Positions 9,181 through 17,427 of a stretch of DNA of 64,000 bases are shown here, piece by piece. The DNA lies in contig CAYXGZ010000009.1 of the NCBI GenBank assembly GCA_964464755.1, positions 13,553-77,552 on the forward strand, written 5' to 3'. Made by a program: the position numbers and the translations under genes. The stretch comes from CAYXGZ01 sp964464755. Its GTDB lineage: Bacteria; Planctomycetota; MHYJ01; JACPRB01. The first letter of the stretch is position 1, and every line of letters begins with the position of its first letter. The notes under the pieces are model-generated. The model did no database searches. It was given only the letters and a program-made list of their open reading frames with translations, and had not been told where the DNA came from.

Positions 9181-9816
9181 CTAGTGGGGGTCGCGGAGCT
9201 TCGCGATCCGGTCCCGGGCCGACTTCAGGTGCACGGTCCAGTACTCGAGGTCGCGGAACTCCGGCGGGTAGGACTCTAGCAGCCCGAGGGCCTCTTCCCA
9301 ACGTTTTGCGAGGATGAACTCCTCGACGCGGCGCTTGATCTCCTCGTAGCGGTCGCGGGCCCGGGCCCGGCGTCCCGCCTCCGCGGTCTCGGCCGAGGCG
9401 GCGAGGGCCCGCTCGATGTCGACGACCTCGGCGCGGAGCGCGTCGGTGGGCTGCACGGCGAGGAGGGCCATGGCCGTCTTCATCGCCTCGTCGAACTGCC
9501 CGAGGGTCTTGCGGAGGTCGAGGAGGCGGCGCAGGAGGACGGGGTCGCGGCGGTCCGCCTCGCGCAGGCCGGACTCGCAGGCGGCGACGGCCTCGCCGCG
9601 GCGGTCGAGGCGGAGCAGGCAGTACGAGAGGTCGCGCCAGGGCTCGACGCGGCCCGGGTCCCGCCCCGCGACGCGCTGGAGGCGCGGGACGGCGTCGGCC
9701 CAGCGGCCGGCCTCCAGGTCCCGGCGCGCGATCGCGTGGAGCGAGTCCGCCTCCGAGGCCTCCGAGGGGGCCCCGCAGGCCGCCAGGAGGACGAGCAGCA
9801 GCGGCGCCGCCCTCAC
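9181..9816 (-). CDS. TPR lipoprotein
   Basis: 211 residues. The GTG start overlaps the TGA of the preceding gene (GTGA), so translation is probably coupled. The signal ends in a lipobox LLAAC (lipid Cys14). The rest is TPR-like helical repeats (DLEAGRWADAVPRLQRVAG and similar) ending in an Arg/Lys-rich helix. It would be a periplasm-facing lipoprotein, probably a partner of the large membrane protein encoded just upstream. No enzymatic motif is visible. Confidence 0.82.
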   Translation of the reverse strand: MRAAPLLLVLLAACGAPSEASEADSLHAIARRDLEAGRWADAVPRLQRVAGRDPGRVEPWRDLSYCLLRLDRRGEAVAACESGLREADRRDPVLLRRLLDLRKTLGQFDEAMKTAMALLAVQPTDALRAEVVDIERALAASAETAEAGRRARARDRYEEIKRRVEEFILAKRWEEALGLLESYPPEFRDLEYWTVHLKSARDRIAKLRDPH

Positions 9817-12341
9817 TTCAGCTTCGCCCCGATCTCCGAGCTCCAGCCGTCGATCATCGCGATGAGCTGGTCCATCTGCTTCTGGGTCTGGCGGAGCACG
9901 GACGGGTCGGGCACGGCCAGGCGGGCCTGGTCGTACTTCACCGACGCGTCGGAGAACTTCTCGCGAGCGGCGCGGGCCTTCTTCGAGAGCGCCTGGAGCT
10001 CCGCCTTGTCGGCGGGCCAGCCCGCGTCGGCGGCGGCCTTGAGCTCCTTGAAGAGGACCACGGCCTCGGCCTTGAGGGCGTCGGCCTCGGCGAGGGCCTG
10101 CCGGGCCTTCTCGCGGGGATCCTCCTTCGCGGCGGGCGCCGGGCGGTTCGCCCAGTCGTCGCCGAACGCGACGACCTCGCTGAGCGTGTAGCGCTCCTTG
10201 TTGCGGAACTTGCTCCAGCGCTCGCTCTTCACCTTGCCCCAGGGGCAGGAGGCGGAATACCAGAACTTCTCGCGGACCGGGCCCTCGGGGCCGCCCTCGG
10301 AGGCCTGCTCGTAGACGTGGCAGTCGAAGTCCGCGCCGCCCGCGGAGAGCTTCTCGCGCGAGCGCTTCGAGACGGTCGTGACGACGGTGAACTCCTGGCC
10401 CTCGGGGCTCTTCTGCCGGACCTCCATCTTCAGGGGGACGACCGGGCCCTCGGGGTCGAGCCAGAGCTTGACGCGCGAGAGCGCGTTGCCGAACTCCTCG
10501 ACCCGGCACTCGATCTCGCGGCCCTCGAGCACGAGCTTCTCGGTGCCGGCGGCCTTCAGGCCGATGGAGCCGATCGTCGGCTGCTCGTCGATCTCCTCCT
10601 CCTGCGCCTTGCCCTTGACCCAGGACTGCTGGACGAAGGTGAGGCGCTTCTCGCCGCGGGTCTTGAGCTGCGCGTCGAGGAACTGCTCGAACTCGTCGGG
10701 GCCCGCCTTGAGGAGGGTGCGCACGCGCATCCAGCTGCCCTCGGGCCGGCCGGCCCAGGGGTCGGGCCGCGCGAGCACCTTGCCCTCGTCGCCGGGCGCG
10801 GTCGTCGGCGCCGGCGTGGGCGCGGGGGTCGCCTCGGGGGTCGGCGTGGGCGCGGGCGTCGCCTCGGGGGTCGGCGCGGGCGTGGGGGCCGGCGTCGGGC
10901 CCGGCTCGGGCGTGGGCGCCGGGGTCGGCGTCGGGGTCGGCGCCGCGTTCGGATCCGGGAACGCCGGCCGGGCGGCCCAGTCGTTGCCCAGCTCCACGGC
11001 CTCCTCGGTCACGGAGTCCTCGCCCTGGAACTCGATGCGCTTGAGGAAGCGCCCGGGGAAGTCGGCGTTGAACCAGACCGTCGACTGGCTGGCGCCGCCG
11101 GGGCCGCTGCGCTTGTAGTCGACCTCGATGACGGAGTACGGGACGTTCTTCAGCGGGAAGACGCGGCCACCGTCGACGACCTTGGAGGCCTCGGTCGTCA
11201 CCACGTCCGCGCCGCGGGTCTCGACGGTCTTGAGCACCAGCTTGCCGGCGCCGCGCCCCTCCTGGCAGACCCAGAAGCGCGTCACGACGCCCGACTCGGT
11301 CACCTCGCCGACGAGGCACTTCCAGGGCCGGCCCTCGATCGTCAGCGTCTCCTCGGGCAGCGTCTTCGCGTCGACCGCGTTGAAGCGGACGGAGACCTCG
11401 CTGACGGCCCCGGCGGCCAGCGCCGTCGCGAGCTGCAGGCCGCCCTCGGGCCGGGTGGGGACCCCCTGGTCGCGGTACGTCGTGGTCTTCGCCCCGCCGA
11501 CGACGGAGTCGATGCGGTGGCGCACCCACTGGCCCGCGGGCACGGTGCCCCAGGCGTGGATCTTCCAGGCCTCGAACTTCGCGGCGGGCGGCGGCGTCGG
11601 GGCCGGGGCCTTGCGCCCGGCCTTGCGGTCCGCGATCTCCTGCCAGCGGACGATGTGCGCGCCCAGCTCCTTGAAGGTGGACTGGTAGCGCTGCAGGTCC
11701 TTGTAGATGCGCTCGGTGTCGGTCTGCTTCGTCTTGTAGGTGCCCGCGGGGTCCTTGAGGGCCCGGTCGATCTCCTCGGGCAGCGCGGCGACGTCGTCCA
11801 TCATGCCGCCCATGGTCTGGCGGTGGTCCTTCAGCGTCTTCACGACGTCGTCGAGGTCCTCGACGGTCTTGGTCTCGAGGTTCTCCTCGATGCGCTTCAG
11901 GCCGTCGATGTAGGCCTTGGCCTTGAACATCGCGATCATGCCCGCGTCCCACTTCGCGTCGAGCTCGAGGACGACCTCGGGCGGCTTCGTCTTGACCGGC
12001 GCGACGTAGTCGTCCTTGACCCAGCCGAGCTTGATGAAGACGGCGACCCAGACGTTGTGGCCCTTGTAGTCGCGGACGAAGAAGCCGCCGATCAGGAGGA
12101 TCACGATCAGCGCCGGCATCGAGAAGAAGACCAGCTTCTTCATCAGCGTCGGCTTGCCGGGGACGCCGACGGAGCCCGTCGGCCGGGGGACGGCGCCGGT
12201 GGATCCCGTCGCGCGCCGGATCCGCGTGCCGCCGGTGGCCTTGGCGGCGGGCGCCGGGGCGGGAGCGGGCTCGGGGTTCGGCGGCAGGGCGGCGTCCTCG
12301 GGGGGCGCGCCGGGGCCGGGCTCGTTCACGTCGTCGCTCAT
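9813..12341 (-). CDS. Large membrane-anchored protein with duplicated beta-rich domain and Pro/Thr linker
   Basis: 842 residues, family not recognised. A Pro/Ala-rich cytoplasmic head leads to one TM segment (about 70-88) and then a helical region (about 125-245). Two related beta-rich domains (about 252-460 and 515-735) are separated by a Pro/Thr/Ala linker (about 463-513). Each domain has a GRxxxC / FW-x-C/S core, also seen at the C-terminus of the kinase at 26602-29472. The last 100 residues are a charged, coiled-coil-like tail. GGAG lies 5 bases before the ATG. Its function is unknown; it is probably an envelope structural or sensing protein. Confidence 0.8.
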   Translation of the reverse strand: MSDDVNEPGPGAPPEDAALPPNPEPAPAPAPAAKATGGTRIRRATGSTGAVPRPTGSVGVPGKPTLMKKLVFFSMPALIVILLIGGFFVRDYKGHNVWVAVFIKLGWVKDDYVAPVKTKPPEVVLELDAKWDAGMIAMFKAKAYIDGLKRIEENLETKTVEDLDDVVKTLKDHRQTMGGMMDDVAALPEEIDRALKDPAGTYKTKQTDTERIYKDLQRYQSTFKELGAHIVRWQEIADRKAGRKAPAPTPPPAAKFEAWKIHAWGTVPAGQWVRHRIDSVVGGAKTTTYRDQGVPTRPEGGLQLATALAAGAVSEVSVRFNAVDAKTLPEETLTIEGRPWKCLVGEVTESGVVTRFWVCQEGRGAGKLVLKTVETRGADVVTTEASKVVDGGRVFPLKNVPYSVIEVDYKRSGPGGASQSTVWFNADFPGRFLKRIEFQGEDSVTEEAVELGNDWAARPAFPDPNAAPTPTPTPAPTPEPGPTPAPTPAPTPEATPAPTPTPEATPAPTPAPTTAPGDEGKVLARPDPWAGRPEGSWMRVRTLLKAGPDEFEQFLDAQLKTRGEKRLTFVQQSWVKGKAQEEEIDEQPTIGSIGLKAAGTEKLVLEGREIECRVEEFGNALSRVKLWLDPEGPVVPLKMEVRQKSPEGQEFTVVTTVSKRSREKLSAGGADFDCHVYEQASEGGPEGPVREKFWYSASCPWGKVKSERWSKFRNKERYTLSEVVAFGDDWANRPAPAAKEDPREKARQALAEADALKAEAVVLFKELKAAADAGWPADKAELQALSKKARAAREKFSDASVKYDQARLAVPDPSVLRQTQKQMDQLIAMIDGWSSEIGAKLK
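10801..10951 (-). repeat. Pro/Thr/Ala-coding low-complexity repeat
   Basis: The DNA repeats units of about 30 bases such as GTCGGCGTGGGCGCGGG followed by GTCGCCTCGGGG (plus-strand reading). It encodes an alternating Ala-Pro-Thr-Pro linker between the two beta domains of the 842-residue protein. It is prone to length variation. Confidence 0.8.
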
Positions 12342-12383
12342 GGGATCTCCGGGGTAACGGAGGGCGGGGCGCCGCGGTTCGGA

Positions 12384-12596
12384 CTATTCCGCGGCGGCCT
12401 TGCCCTTCTTGATCACGATGTCCTTCGCGGGGTCGGCCTCGATCGGCTGGTTGTGGTCGTGGTCGGGCGCGTCCGGGTTGGCGAGCTTGCCGCAGTGCGG
12501 GCAGCGGTAGTCGGAGGGCGTGAAGGCCTTCCCCGCGCGGAAGACGAGGTCGCCCTTCGGGAGGCTCTGGCCGCAGTCGGTGCAGAATTCGACCAT
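12384..12596 (-). CDS. Small zinc-ribbon protein
   Basis: 70 residues with two CxxC knuckles: C5/C8 in FCTDCGQSL and C32/C35 in RCPHCGKL, followed by a His-rich and Lys-rich tail. An AAGGAG site lies 6 bases before the ATG. It sits 14 bases after the holA stop and 42 bases before the large membrane protein, so it is probably co-transcribed. Small zinc ribbons of this kind bind nucleic acid or protein; nothing here says which. Confidence 0.8.
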   Translation of the reverse strand: MVEFCTDCGQSLPKGDLVFRAGKAFTPSDYRCPHCGKLANPDAPDHDHNQPIEADPAKDIVIKKGKAAAE

Positions 12597-12610
12597 GTCC
12601 GTCTCCTTGT

Positions 12611-13603
12611 TCAACCCACCCGGGCCGCGGGCCGGTCCGTCGCCAGCCTCAGGACCAGGGCTTCCAGGACCGCGGTCGCGTCGCCGCCGGAACTCTTCAG
12701 GGCCACGTCGGTCTCGAGGATCAGCCCGTGCTTCTCGAGCAGCTCCGCCGTCGAGTGCCGGTCCACGAGCCTGAGGAAGTCGTCGGGGTAGTAGGTGATC
12801 TGCAGCATCGAGGTGACCTCGAAGCGCCGCCGGCCCGCGTCGAGCAGCTTGCGGGCCTCGACGAGCTTGCGGTACTGCCAGGCCAGGCGCCAGAGCAGGA
12901 CCTGGGCCGCCTCGCCGTCCTCGAGCAGCGCGTGGACGATCTCGAGGGCCTTGGCCGGGCGCTTGCCGGCCGCCGCCAGCGCGAGCTCGTAGACCTCGTG
13001 CGTCGACTCCGCCCGGACGAGCTTCGCCACGTCGTCGAGGACGATCCGCGGCGACGGGCCCGCGTGGAGGGCGACGAGCTCGACGTGCTTGGAGAGCTCG
13101 AGGAGCGTCGGCCCGCCGTGCTTGGCGAGGTGCTCGAGGACGTCGCGCTCCGCGTGCTTGCCGCGCTGCTGAAGCGCCGACTGCACCCAGCGGACGAGGT
13201 CCGGTCCGCGCGGCGCGGTGCACCTCACGTGGCGGACGGCGTCGCCCTCCCGCACCGCGGGGGCCTTGTCCGACGGGACGAGGGCGACGAGGACCGCGGA
13301 GGCCGAGGGCGCGGCCGCGTACCCGGCGATCTCGTCGCGGTGGTTGTGGACGAAGTTCCCCTCGTCGAGGAGGACGACGAGCTTGCGGCCGCCGAGGAAG
13401 GGCGCGGTGTAGAGCTCGTCGGCGACCTGGGCCCAGGTGGACTCCGGGACGGAGAACTTGAGGACCTGGAAGCCCGGCTTGGGCTCCGCGGCCTGCACCT
13501 GGGCGAGGCAGTCCTCGCGGAGGAGGGTCTCGGAGCCGTAGACGAGGTACACGGCGGACTTCGCGCCGCCCTTGAGGTCGGCGGCGAGCGCGGCGGCATC
13601 CAT
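12611..13603 (-). CDS. holA: DNA polymerase III delta subunit
   Basis: 330 residues, normal for the clamp-loader delta subunit. The N-terminal region has the typical VYLVYGSETLLREDCL, and later blocks (DLVRWVQSALQQRGK, LSKHVELVALHAG, YELALAAAGKRPAKAL) match the helical domains II and III. Delta opens the sliding clamp as part of the replicative clamp loader in the cytoplasm. The ATG at 13603 lies 9 bases after a TATACT box with no ribosome site, a leaderless arrangement. It is divergent from hflX and heads the minus-strand gene run down to 8527. Confidence 0.93.
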   Translation of the reverse strand: MDAAALAADLKGGAKSAVYLVYGSETLLREDCLAQVQAAEPKPGFQVLKFSVPESTWAQVADELYTAPFLGGRKLVVLLDEGNFVHNHRDEIAGYAAAPSASAVLVALVPSDKAPAVREGDAVRHVRCTAPRGPDLVRWVQSALQQRGKHAERDVLEHLAKHGGPTLLELSKHVELVALHAGPSPRIVLDDVAKLVRAESTHEVYELALAAAGKRPAKALEIVHALLEDGEAAQVLLWRLAWQYRKLVEARKLLDAGRRRFEVTSMLQITYYPDDFLRLVDRHSTAELLEKHGLILETDVALKSSGGDATAVLEALVLRLATDRPAARVG

Positions 13604-13612
13604 CGGGGGCCG

Positions 13613-13665
13613 AGTATACGCGTCCCCCGAACCGGTTTGCAAACAAAGGGGGCGGGACCCATAAT
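13613..13665. promoter_or_regulatory. Divergent holA/hflX promoters sharing a palindromic -35
   Basis: The palindrome GTTTGCAAAC (13635-13644) holds TTGCAA (13637-13642), which reads the same on both strands. Rightward: TTGCAA, 17 bases, CATAAT (13660-13665), 7 bases, GTG of hflX. Leftward: TTGCAA, 18 bases, TATACT (13618-13613), 9 bases, ATG of holA. One -35 appears to serve two back-to-back leaderless promoters. Confidence 0.7.
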
Positions 13666-13672
13666 CGGGCCC

Positions 13673-14968
13673 GTGAAGGAAGGCAGCCGGACCGTCCACT
13701 CCGAGAAGGCGATCCTCGTCGGGCTCGTGGAGGACGCGATCGACCCCCGGGCGGGCGAGCCGCTCGAGGAGCTCGCGAGCCTCGCGGAGACCGCGGGGGC
13801 CGACGTGCGGCACCGCCTCGTCCAGCGCCGGCGCACGCCGGACGCGCGGACCTACATCGGCGAGGGCAAGGTCGGCGAGATCTCCGAGATCGCCGCCGGC
13901 GAGAAGATCGACGTCGTGATCTTCGACGACGACCTGAGCCCCGCGCAGATCCGCAACCTCGAGAAGGAGCTGAAGAAGCGGGTCATCGACCGCACGGCGC
14001 TCATCCTCGACATCTTCGCGACGCACGCGCGGACCCGGCAGGCCAAGCTCCAGGTGGAGCTGGCCCAGCTCGAGTACCTCCTCCCCCGCCTCCAGCGGAT
14101 GCGCAGCTACCTCGGCCAGCAGGCCGGCGGCATGGCCGGCGGCGGCTCGATCGGCGTGCGCGGCCCGGGCGAGATGAAGGTCGAGGTGGACCGGCGCATC
14201 GCGCGGCGCCGCGTCTTCGAGCTGAAGAAGGAGCTCGAGGACATCACGAAGCGCAAGCAGCGCGAGGTGGCGGCCCGCGGGCTCGACGCCTACACGGTCA
14301 GCCTCGTCGGCTACACGAACGCGGGCAAGTCGACGCTGATGAACGCGCTGACCCGGGCCGGAGTGCTCGCCGAGGACAAGCTCTTCTCGACGCTGGACAC
14401 GCGCACGCGGCTCTGGAAGCTCGGCAACGGCGCGAAGGTCCTGCTCTCCGACACGGTCGGCTTCATCCGCAAGCTCCCGCACGGCCTCGTCTCGAGCTTC
14501 CACGCGACGCTCGAGGAGGTCGTGCAGGCCGACCTGCTGCTGCACGTCGTGGACGCCTCGCACCCGGAGTGCGCGGAGCAGATCGCGGCCGTCGAGGACG
14601 TGCTGGCGCAGATCGGGGCGAAGGAGAAGGAGACGCTGCTCGTCTTCAACAAGATCGACCGGCTGCGGGACGCGGTGGAGCTGTCGATCCTGGCGAACCG
14701 GCACCCCGGGGCGGTGGCGATCAGCGCCGGCTCGGGCGCGGGGATCGACGCGCTGGAGTCGCGGGTCTTCGAGGCGCTGTCCGGGCGGCTGCTCGAGATG
14801 GAGCTGAAGATCCCGCACAAGGAGGGCCGGCTGCTCGCGGAGCTGGGCGCGCACGCGGTGCTCCTGTCGCGCGAGTCGGACGACGAGGGCCAGCTCCTGC
14901 GGCTGCGGGTGCCGAAGCGCATGGCGTGGAGGCTCGAGCCCTACCGGGTTCCCGCCGAGCGGCCTTGA
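13673..14968 (+). CDS. hflX: HflX-family GTPase
   Basis: 431 residues from GTG 13673. The N-terminal domain has the HflX signature DARTYIGEGKVGEI and the helical KLQVELAQLEYLLPRL. The glycine-rich loop GGGSIGVRGPGEMKVE precedes the GTPase domain: G1 GYTNAGKST (about 213), G3 DTVGFI and G4 FNKID (about 325). HflX splits or rescues stalled and hibernating ribosomes, binding the 50S subunit. The start is fixed by a promoter (TTGCAA-17-CATAAT) whose -10 ends 7 bases upstream. There is no ribosome site. The stop overlaps the -35 of the next promoter. Confidence 0.95.
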   Translation: MKEGSRTVHSEKAILVGLVEDAIDPRAGEPLEELASLAETAGADVRHRLVQRRRTPDARTYIGEGKVGEISEIAAGEKIDVVIFDDDLSPAQIRNLEKELKKRVIDRTALILDIFATHARTRQAKLQVELAQLEYLLPRLQRMRSYLGQQAGGMAGGGSIGVRGPGEMKVEVDRRIARRRVFELKKELEDITKRKQREVAARGLDAYTVSLVGYTNAGKSTLMNALTRAGVLAEDKLFSTLDTRTRLWKLGNGAKVLLSDTVGFIRKLPHGLVSSFHATLEEVVQADLLLHVVDASHPECAEQIAAVEDVLAQIGAKEKETLLVFNKIDRLRDAVELSILANRHPGAVAISAGSGAGIDALESRVFEALSGRLLEMELKIPHKEGRLLAELGAHAVLLSRESDDEGQLLRLRVPKRMAWRLEPYRVPAERP

Positions 14969-14994
14969 CTCCCCCTTTTCGCCGGGCGTAGTAT
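14965..14994 (+). promoter_or_regulatory. Sigma-70-type promoter of the coiled-coil/actin-like genes
   Basis: TTGACT (14965-14970, overlapping the hflX TGA), 18 bases, TAGTAT (14989-14994). The predicted transcript begins near 15001 and has a leader of about 33 bases with a weak AAGG site, unlike the leaderless genes. Confidence 0.6.
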
Positions 14995-15033
14995 TGACTG
15001 TCCGGCCGAGCCCAACCAGTTAAGGCCCCCAGG

Positions 15034-16275
15034 ATGCCCGAACAGCCGTTCGACGTACGGAAGGTCATCGACCAGAGCGCCGCCAAGACGACGCTCCAGG
15101 ACCTCGCGCGCAAGGGCATCCACCGCGTCAAGGTCCTCGACGAGGCGATGATCAACAAGCTCATCCGGGACGCGGTCGAGCACATCCTGGTGAGCAAGAC
15201 GGGCCTCCTCTCCGACGAGGACCGCGAGAAGGTCATCCAGGAGTCCCGCAAGGAGCTGGACAAGCTCGTCAAGGAGTTCAACGAGCAGAAGGACAAGGCG
15301 GAGCTCGCCACCAAGGACAAGGCGGTGCTCGCCTCCGACGTCGAGAACCTCCAGAAGCAGCTCTCGATCCAGCGCCAGCTCGGCGAGCAGCTGGGCCGGC
15401 AGCGCTTCGAGGACGGCCGCCGGGCGGCCCAGGAGGAGATCGACGCGCTGAAGACCCGGATGGGCCAGCTGGACGGCGAGATCGCCGCCCGCACGCGCCG
15501 GGAGCTCGAGGGCGAGCTGCAGCGCAAGCTCCAGTCCGAGATGGAGAAGATGTCCGCGATGGCCTCGCAGCTCGAGGCGATGAAGAAGACCTCGGGCGAG
15601 GACGTCGTGCGCCGCGCCGTCGAGAAGGCGGAGAACGACCTCAAGGAGCAGTTCCGCAGCGAGTTCCCCAAGCGGGTGGCCGCGGCCGTCGAGGCCCGCG
15701 AGAAGGAGCTGAAGCTCCAGTACCTGGAGCGGGAGAAGGAGCTCCGGGGCGAGGCCGAGCGCCGCTACGAGGAGGGCGTCCGCTCCCAGAAGCCGGTGAT
15801 CGAGCAGCTGGAGAAGCGGACCGCGGAGGCGGCCCTGGCCGCCGCGCGGGAGAAGGACGCCGAGTACACGCCGAAGCTGATGGCGGAGATGCAGAAGAAC
15901 GTCGAGCTCAACCAGAAGCTCGCCGCCTCGCTCGAGGAGAGCCGGGCGCACGAGGACGAGCTGGTCAAGAAGCTCGAGGTGCTCTTCACGAAGAGCCTCG
16001 AGGGCGTCAACAAGAAGCTGGCCGACCTCCGGATGCGCTCCTTCGCGGGCGGAGGGGGCGGCGGCGGCGGGAACGCGGGCCTGGAGAACGTCGAGTTCCG
16101 GCCCAGCCAGGCGACCATCGAGAGCCTGTTCGCCAACGAGCTCGAGAGCAACGTCAAGGCGATGCAGCAGACCGAGGGCAAGCAGGGCGGCAAGATCGGC
16201 AGCGCCCTGGACAAGCTCCGCGCGATGCGAGGCGGAGGCGGGGCGAAGCCCCCGCCGGCGGACGAGAAAAAGTAG
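15034..16275 (+). CDS. Coiled-coil protein of the actin-like gene cluster
   Basis: 413 residues, family not recognised. An N-terminal segment (about 1-75) with RKGIHRVKVLDEAMINKLI looks folded. Residues about 75-330 are long charged heptad-like helices (LATKDKAVLASDVENLQKQL and onward). A poly-Gly hinge (about 340-350) leads to a short segment and a basic Gly-rich tail (MRGGGGAKPPP). No signal peptide or TM is seen, so it is cytoplasmic. It stands first in the unit, 101 bases before the first actin-like gene. It may bundle or anchor the filaments; that role is inference from gene order and structure. Confidence 0.8.
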   Translation: MPEQPFDVRKVIDQSAAKTTLQDLARKGIHRVKVLDEAMINKLIRDAVEHILVSKTGLLSDEDREKVIQESRKELDKLVKEFNEQKDKAELATKDKAVLASDVENLQKQLSIQRQLGEQLGRQRFEDGRRAAQEEIDALKTRMGQLDGEIAARTRRELEGELQRKLQSEMEKMSAMASQLEAMKKTSGEDVVRRAVEKAENDLKEQFRSEFPKRVAAAVEAREKELKLQYLEREKELRGEAERRYEEGVRSQKPVIEQLEKRTAEAALAAAREKDAEYTPKLMAEMQKNVELNQKLAASLEESRAHEDELVKKLEVLFTKSLEGVNKKLADLRMRSFAGGGGGGGGNAGLENVEFRPSQATIESLFANELESNVKAMQQTEGKQGGKIGSALDKLRAMRGGGGAKPPPADEKK

Positions 16276-16376
16276 ACAACCGGCACCCCGAAACGCACAA
16301 TTCGGGGGCCTCGGTCCCCCCGTCGTAGAACCGGCGGGGGTGGGCGGGGCGCAACGGAACAACCAAGGAGGCGGCG

Positions 16377-17390
16377 GTGGGTGATTCACAGTCGTACGGG
16401 AAGGGGCTGGACGTCGGCACGGTGAACCTGGTCGCGGCCGAGCAGAACGAGAAGGGCGAAGTCGTTCTCCGGCTCAAGCGCAACGCGTTCATCGACGTCC
16501 CGATCGACGCGTACACCAAGAACATGCTCACCCGCCTGAACGTGCCCTACGTCGTCCAGGGGAAGAAGATGTACGTCCTGGGCGACCACGCGTTCGAGCT
16601 GGCCAACGTCCTCAACCGCAACACCCGCCGCCCGATGAAGGACGGCCTGATCTCGCCGAAGGAGGCCGACGCGCTGCCCGTCATGAAGCTGCTCATCGGC
16701 AGCATCCTCGGCGAGCCCCGCGTGAAGGACGAGCTCTGCTACTACTCGGTCCCCGGCGACCCGGTGGACAGCGACCTCTCCGTCGTCTACCACAAGGACC
16801 TGTTCGACGCGGTGCTGCGGGCCCTGGGCTACAAGCCCGCCCACATCATCGAGGGCCACTGTATCGTGTTCGCCGAGCTGGCCGACGAGGACTTCACCGG
16901 CATCGGCATCTCCTGCGGCGGCGGCATGTTCAACATCTGCGTGTCGTACAAGTCGATGCCCGCCCTGGTCTTCTCGACCTCCCGCGGCGGCGACTGGATC
17001 GACAACAACGTCGCGAACGTCCTCGGCATCAAGCCCGCGAAGGCCTCGATGCTCAAGGAGAAGGGCGTGGACCTCCTCAAGCCGAAGAACCGCGAGGAGG
17101 ACGCGATCTCCATCTACTACCGCAACATCATCAGCTACACCCTGAACAACATCAAGGAGCGGTTCCTCTCGGCCGAGAACATGCCGAGCTTCCCGGACCC
17201 GATCTCCATCGTGTTCTCCGGCGGCACCTCGATGGCCGGCAACTTCATCGAGATCGTCCGCCAGGTGTACAAGGAGATGGAGTTCCCCATCCCGGTCAAG
17301 GAGATCCGGATGGCGAGCGACCCGCTCAACGCGACGGCCAAGGGCGCGCTGACCGCGGCGCTGCTGAACTCCGAACCCGCCGCTTCATGA
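16377..17390 (+). CDS. Actin-fold ATPase, short paralog
   Basis: 337 residues from GTG 16377 with AAGGAGG 5 bases upstream. It has the actin/MreB/ParM ATPase layout: phosphate-1 GLDVGTVNLV (Asp12), an MreB-like connector RRPMKDGLISP (about 84), a phosphate-2-like loop GIGISCGGGMFN (about 175-186) and adenosine motif VFSGGTSMAG (about 279). In the phosphate-2 loop a Ser (about 179) stands where most relatives have Asp. No membrane helix is seen. It is closely similar along its length to residues about 158-480 of the next protein. It probably forms filaments or a scaffold with its neighbours. It is not a clear MreB, ParM, FtsA or PilM. Confidence 0.85.
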   Translation: MGDSQSYGKGLDVGTVNLVAAEQNEKGEVVLRLKRNAFIDVPIDAYTKNMLTRLNVPYVVQGKKMYVLGDHAFELANVLNRNTRRPMKDGLISPKEADALPVMKLLIGSILGEPRVKDELCYYSVPGDPVDSDLSVVYHKDLFDAVLRALGYKPAHIIEGHCIVFAELADEDFTGIGISCGGGMFNICVSYKSMPALVFSTSRGGDWIDNNVANVLGIKPAKASMLKEKGVDLLKPKNREEDAISIYYRNIISYTLNNIKERFLSAENMPSFPDPISIVFSGGTSMAGNFIEIVRQVYKEMEFPIPVKEIRMASDPLNATAKGALTAALLNSEPAAS

Positions 17391-17397
17391 GGAGGTC

Positions 17398-17416
17398 GGG
17401 GCGGCCGGGCCGCCCC
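17398..17416 (+). other. Strong hairpin between the two actin-like genes
   Basis: GGGGCGGCC and GGCCGCCCC form a perfect 9-base stem around a single G, 7 bases after the first stop and 11 bases before the next ATG. No T run follows, so it is more likely an mRNA stability or processing element than a terminator. It may set the ratio of the two proteins. Confidence 0.5.
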
Positions 17417-17427
17417 GCGGGGAAGTC

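Noticed and set aside
6190..9279. 1029-codon plus-strand open frame
   Set aside because: It lies antisense to three well-supported genes (SPOR lipoprotein, zinc-finger protein, transaldolase) and has no recognisable domain.
14994..15020. Second TTGACT as a -35 box
   Set aside because: No -10-like sequence lies 16-19 bases downstream; the upstream TTGACT-18-TAGTAT fits better.
16290..16330. GGGGG...CCCCC hairpin after the coiled-coil gene as a terminator
   Set aside because: The stem is short and has no T run; the actin-like gene follows with its own ribosome site and is probably in the same transcript.
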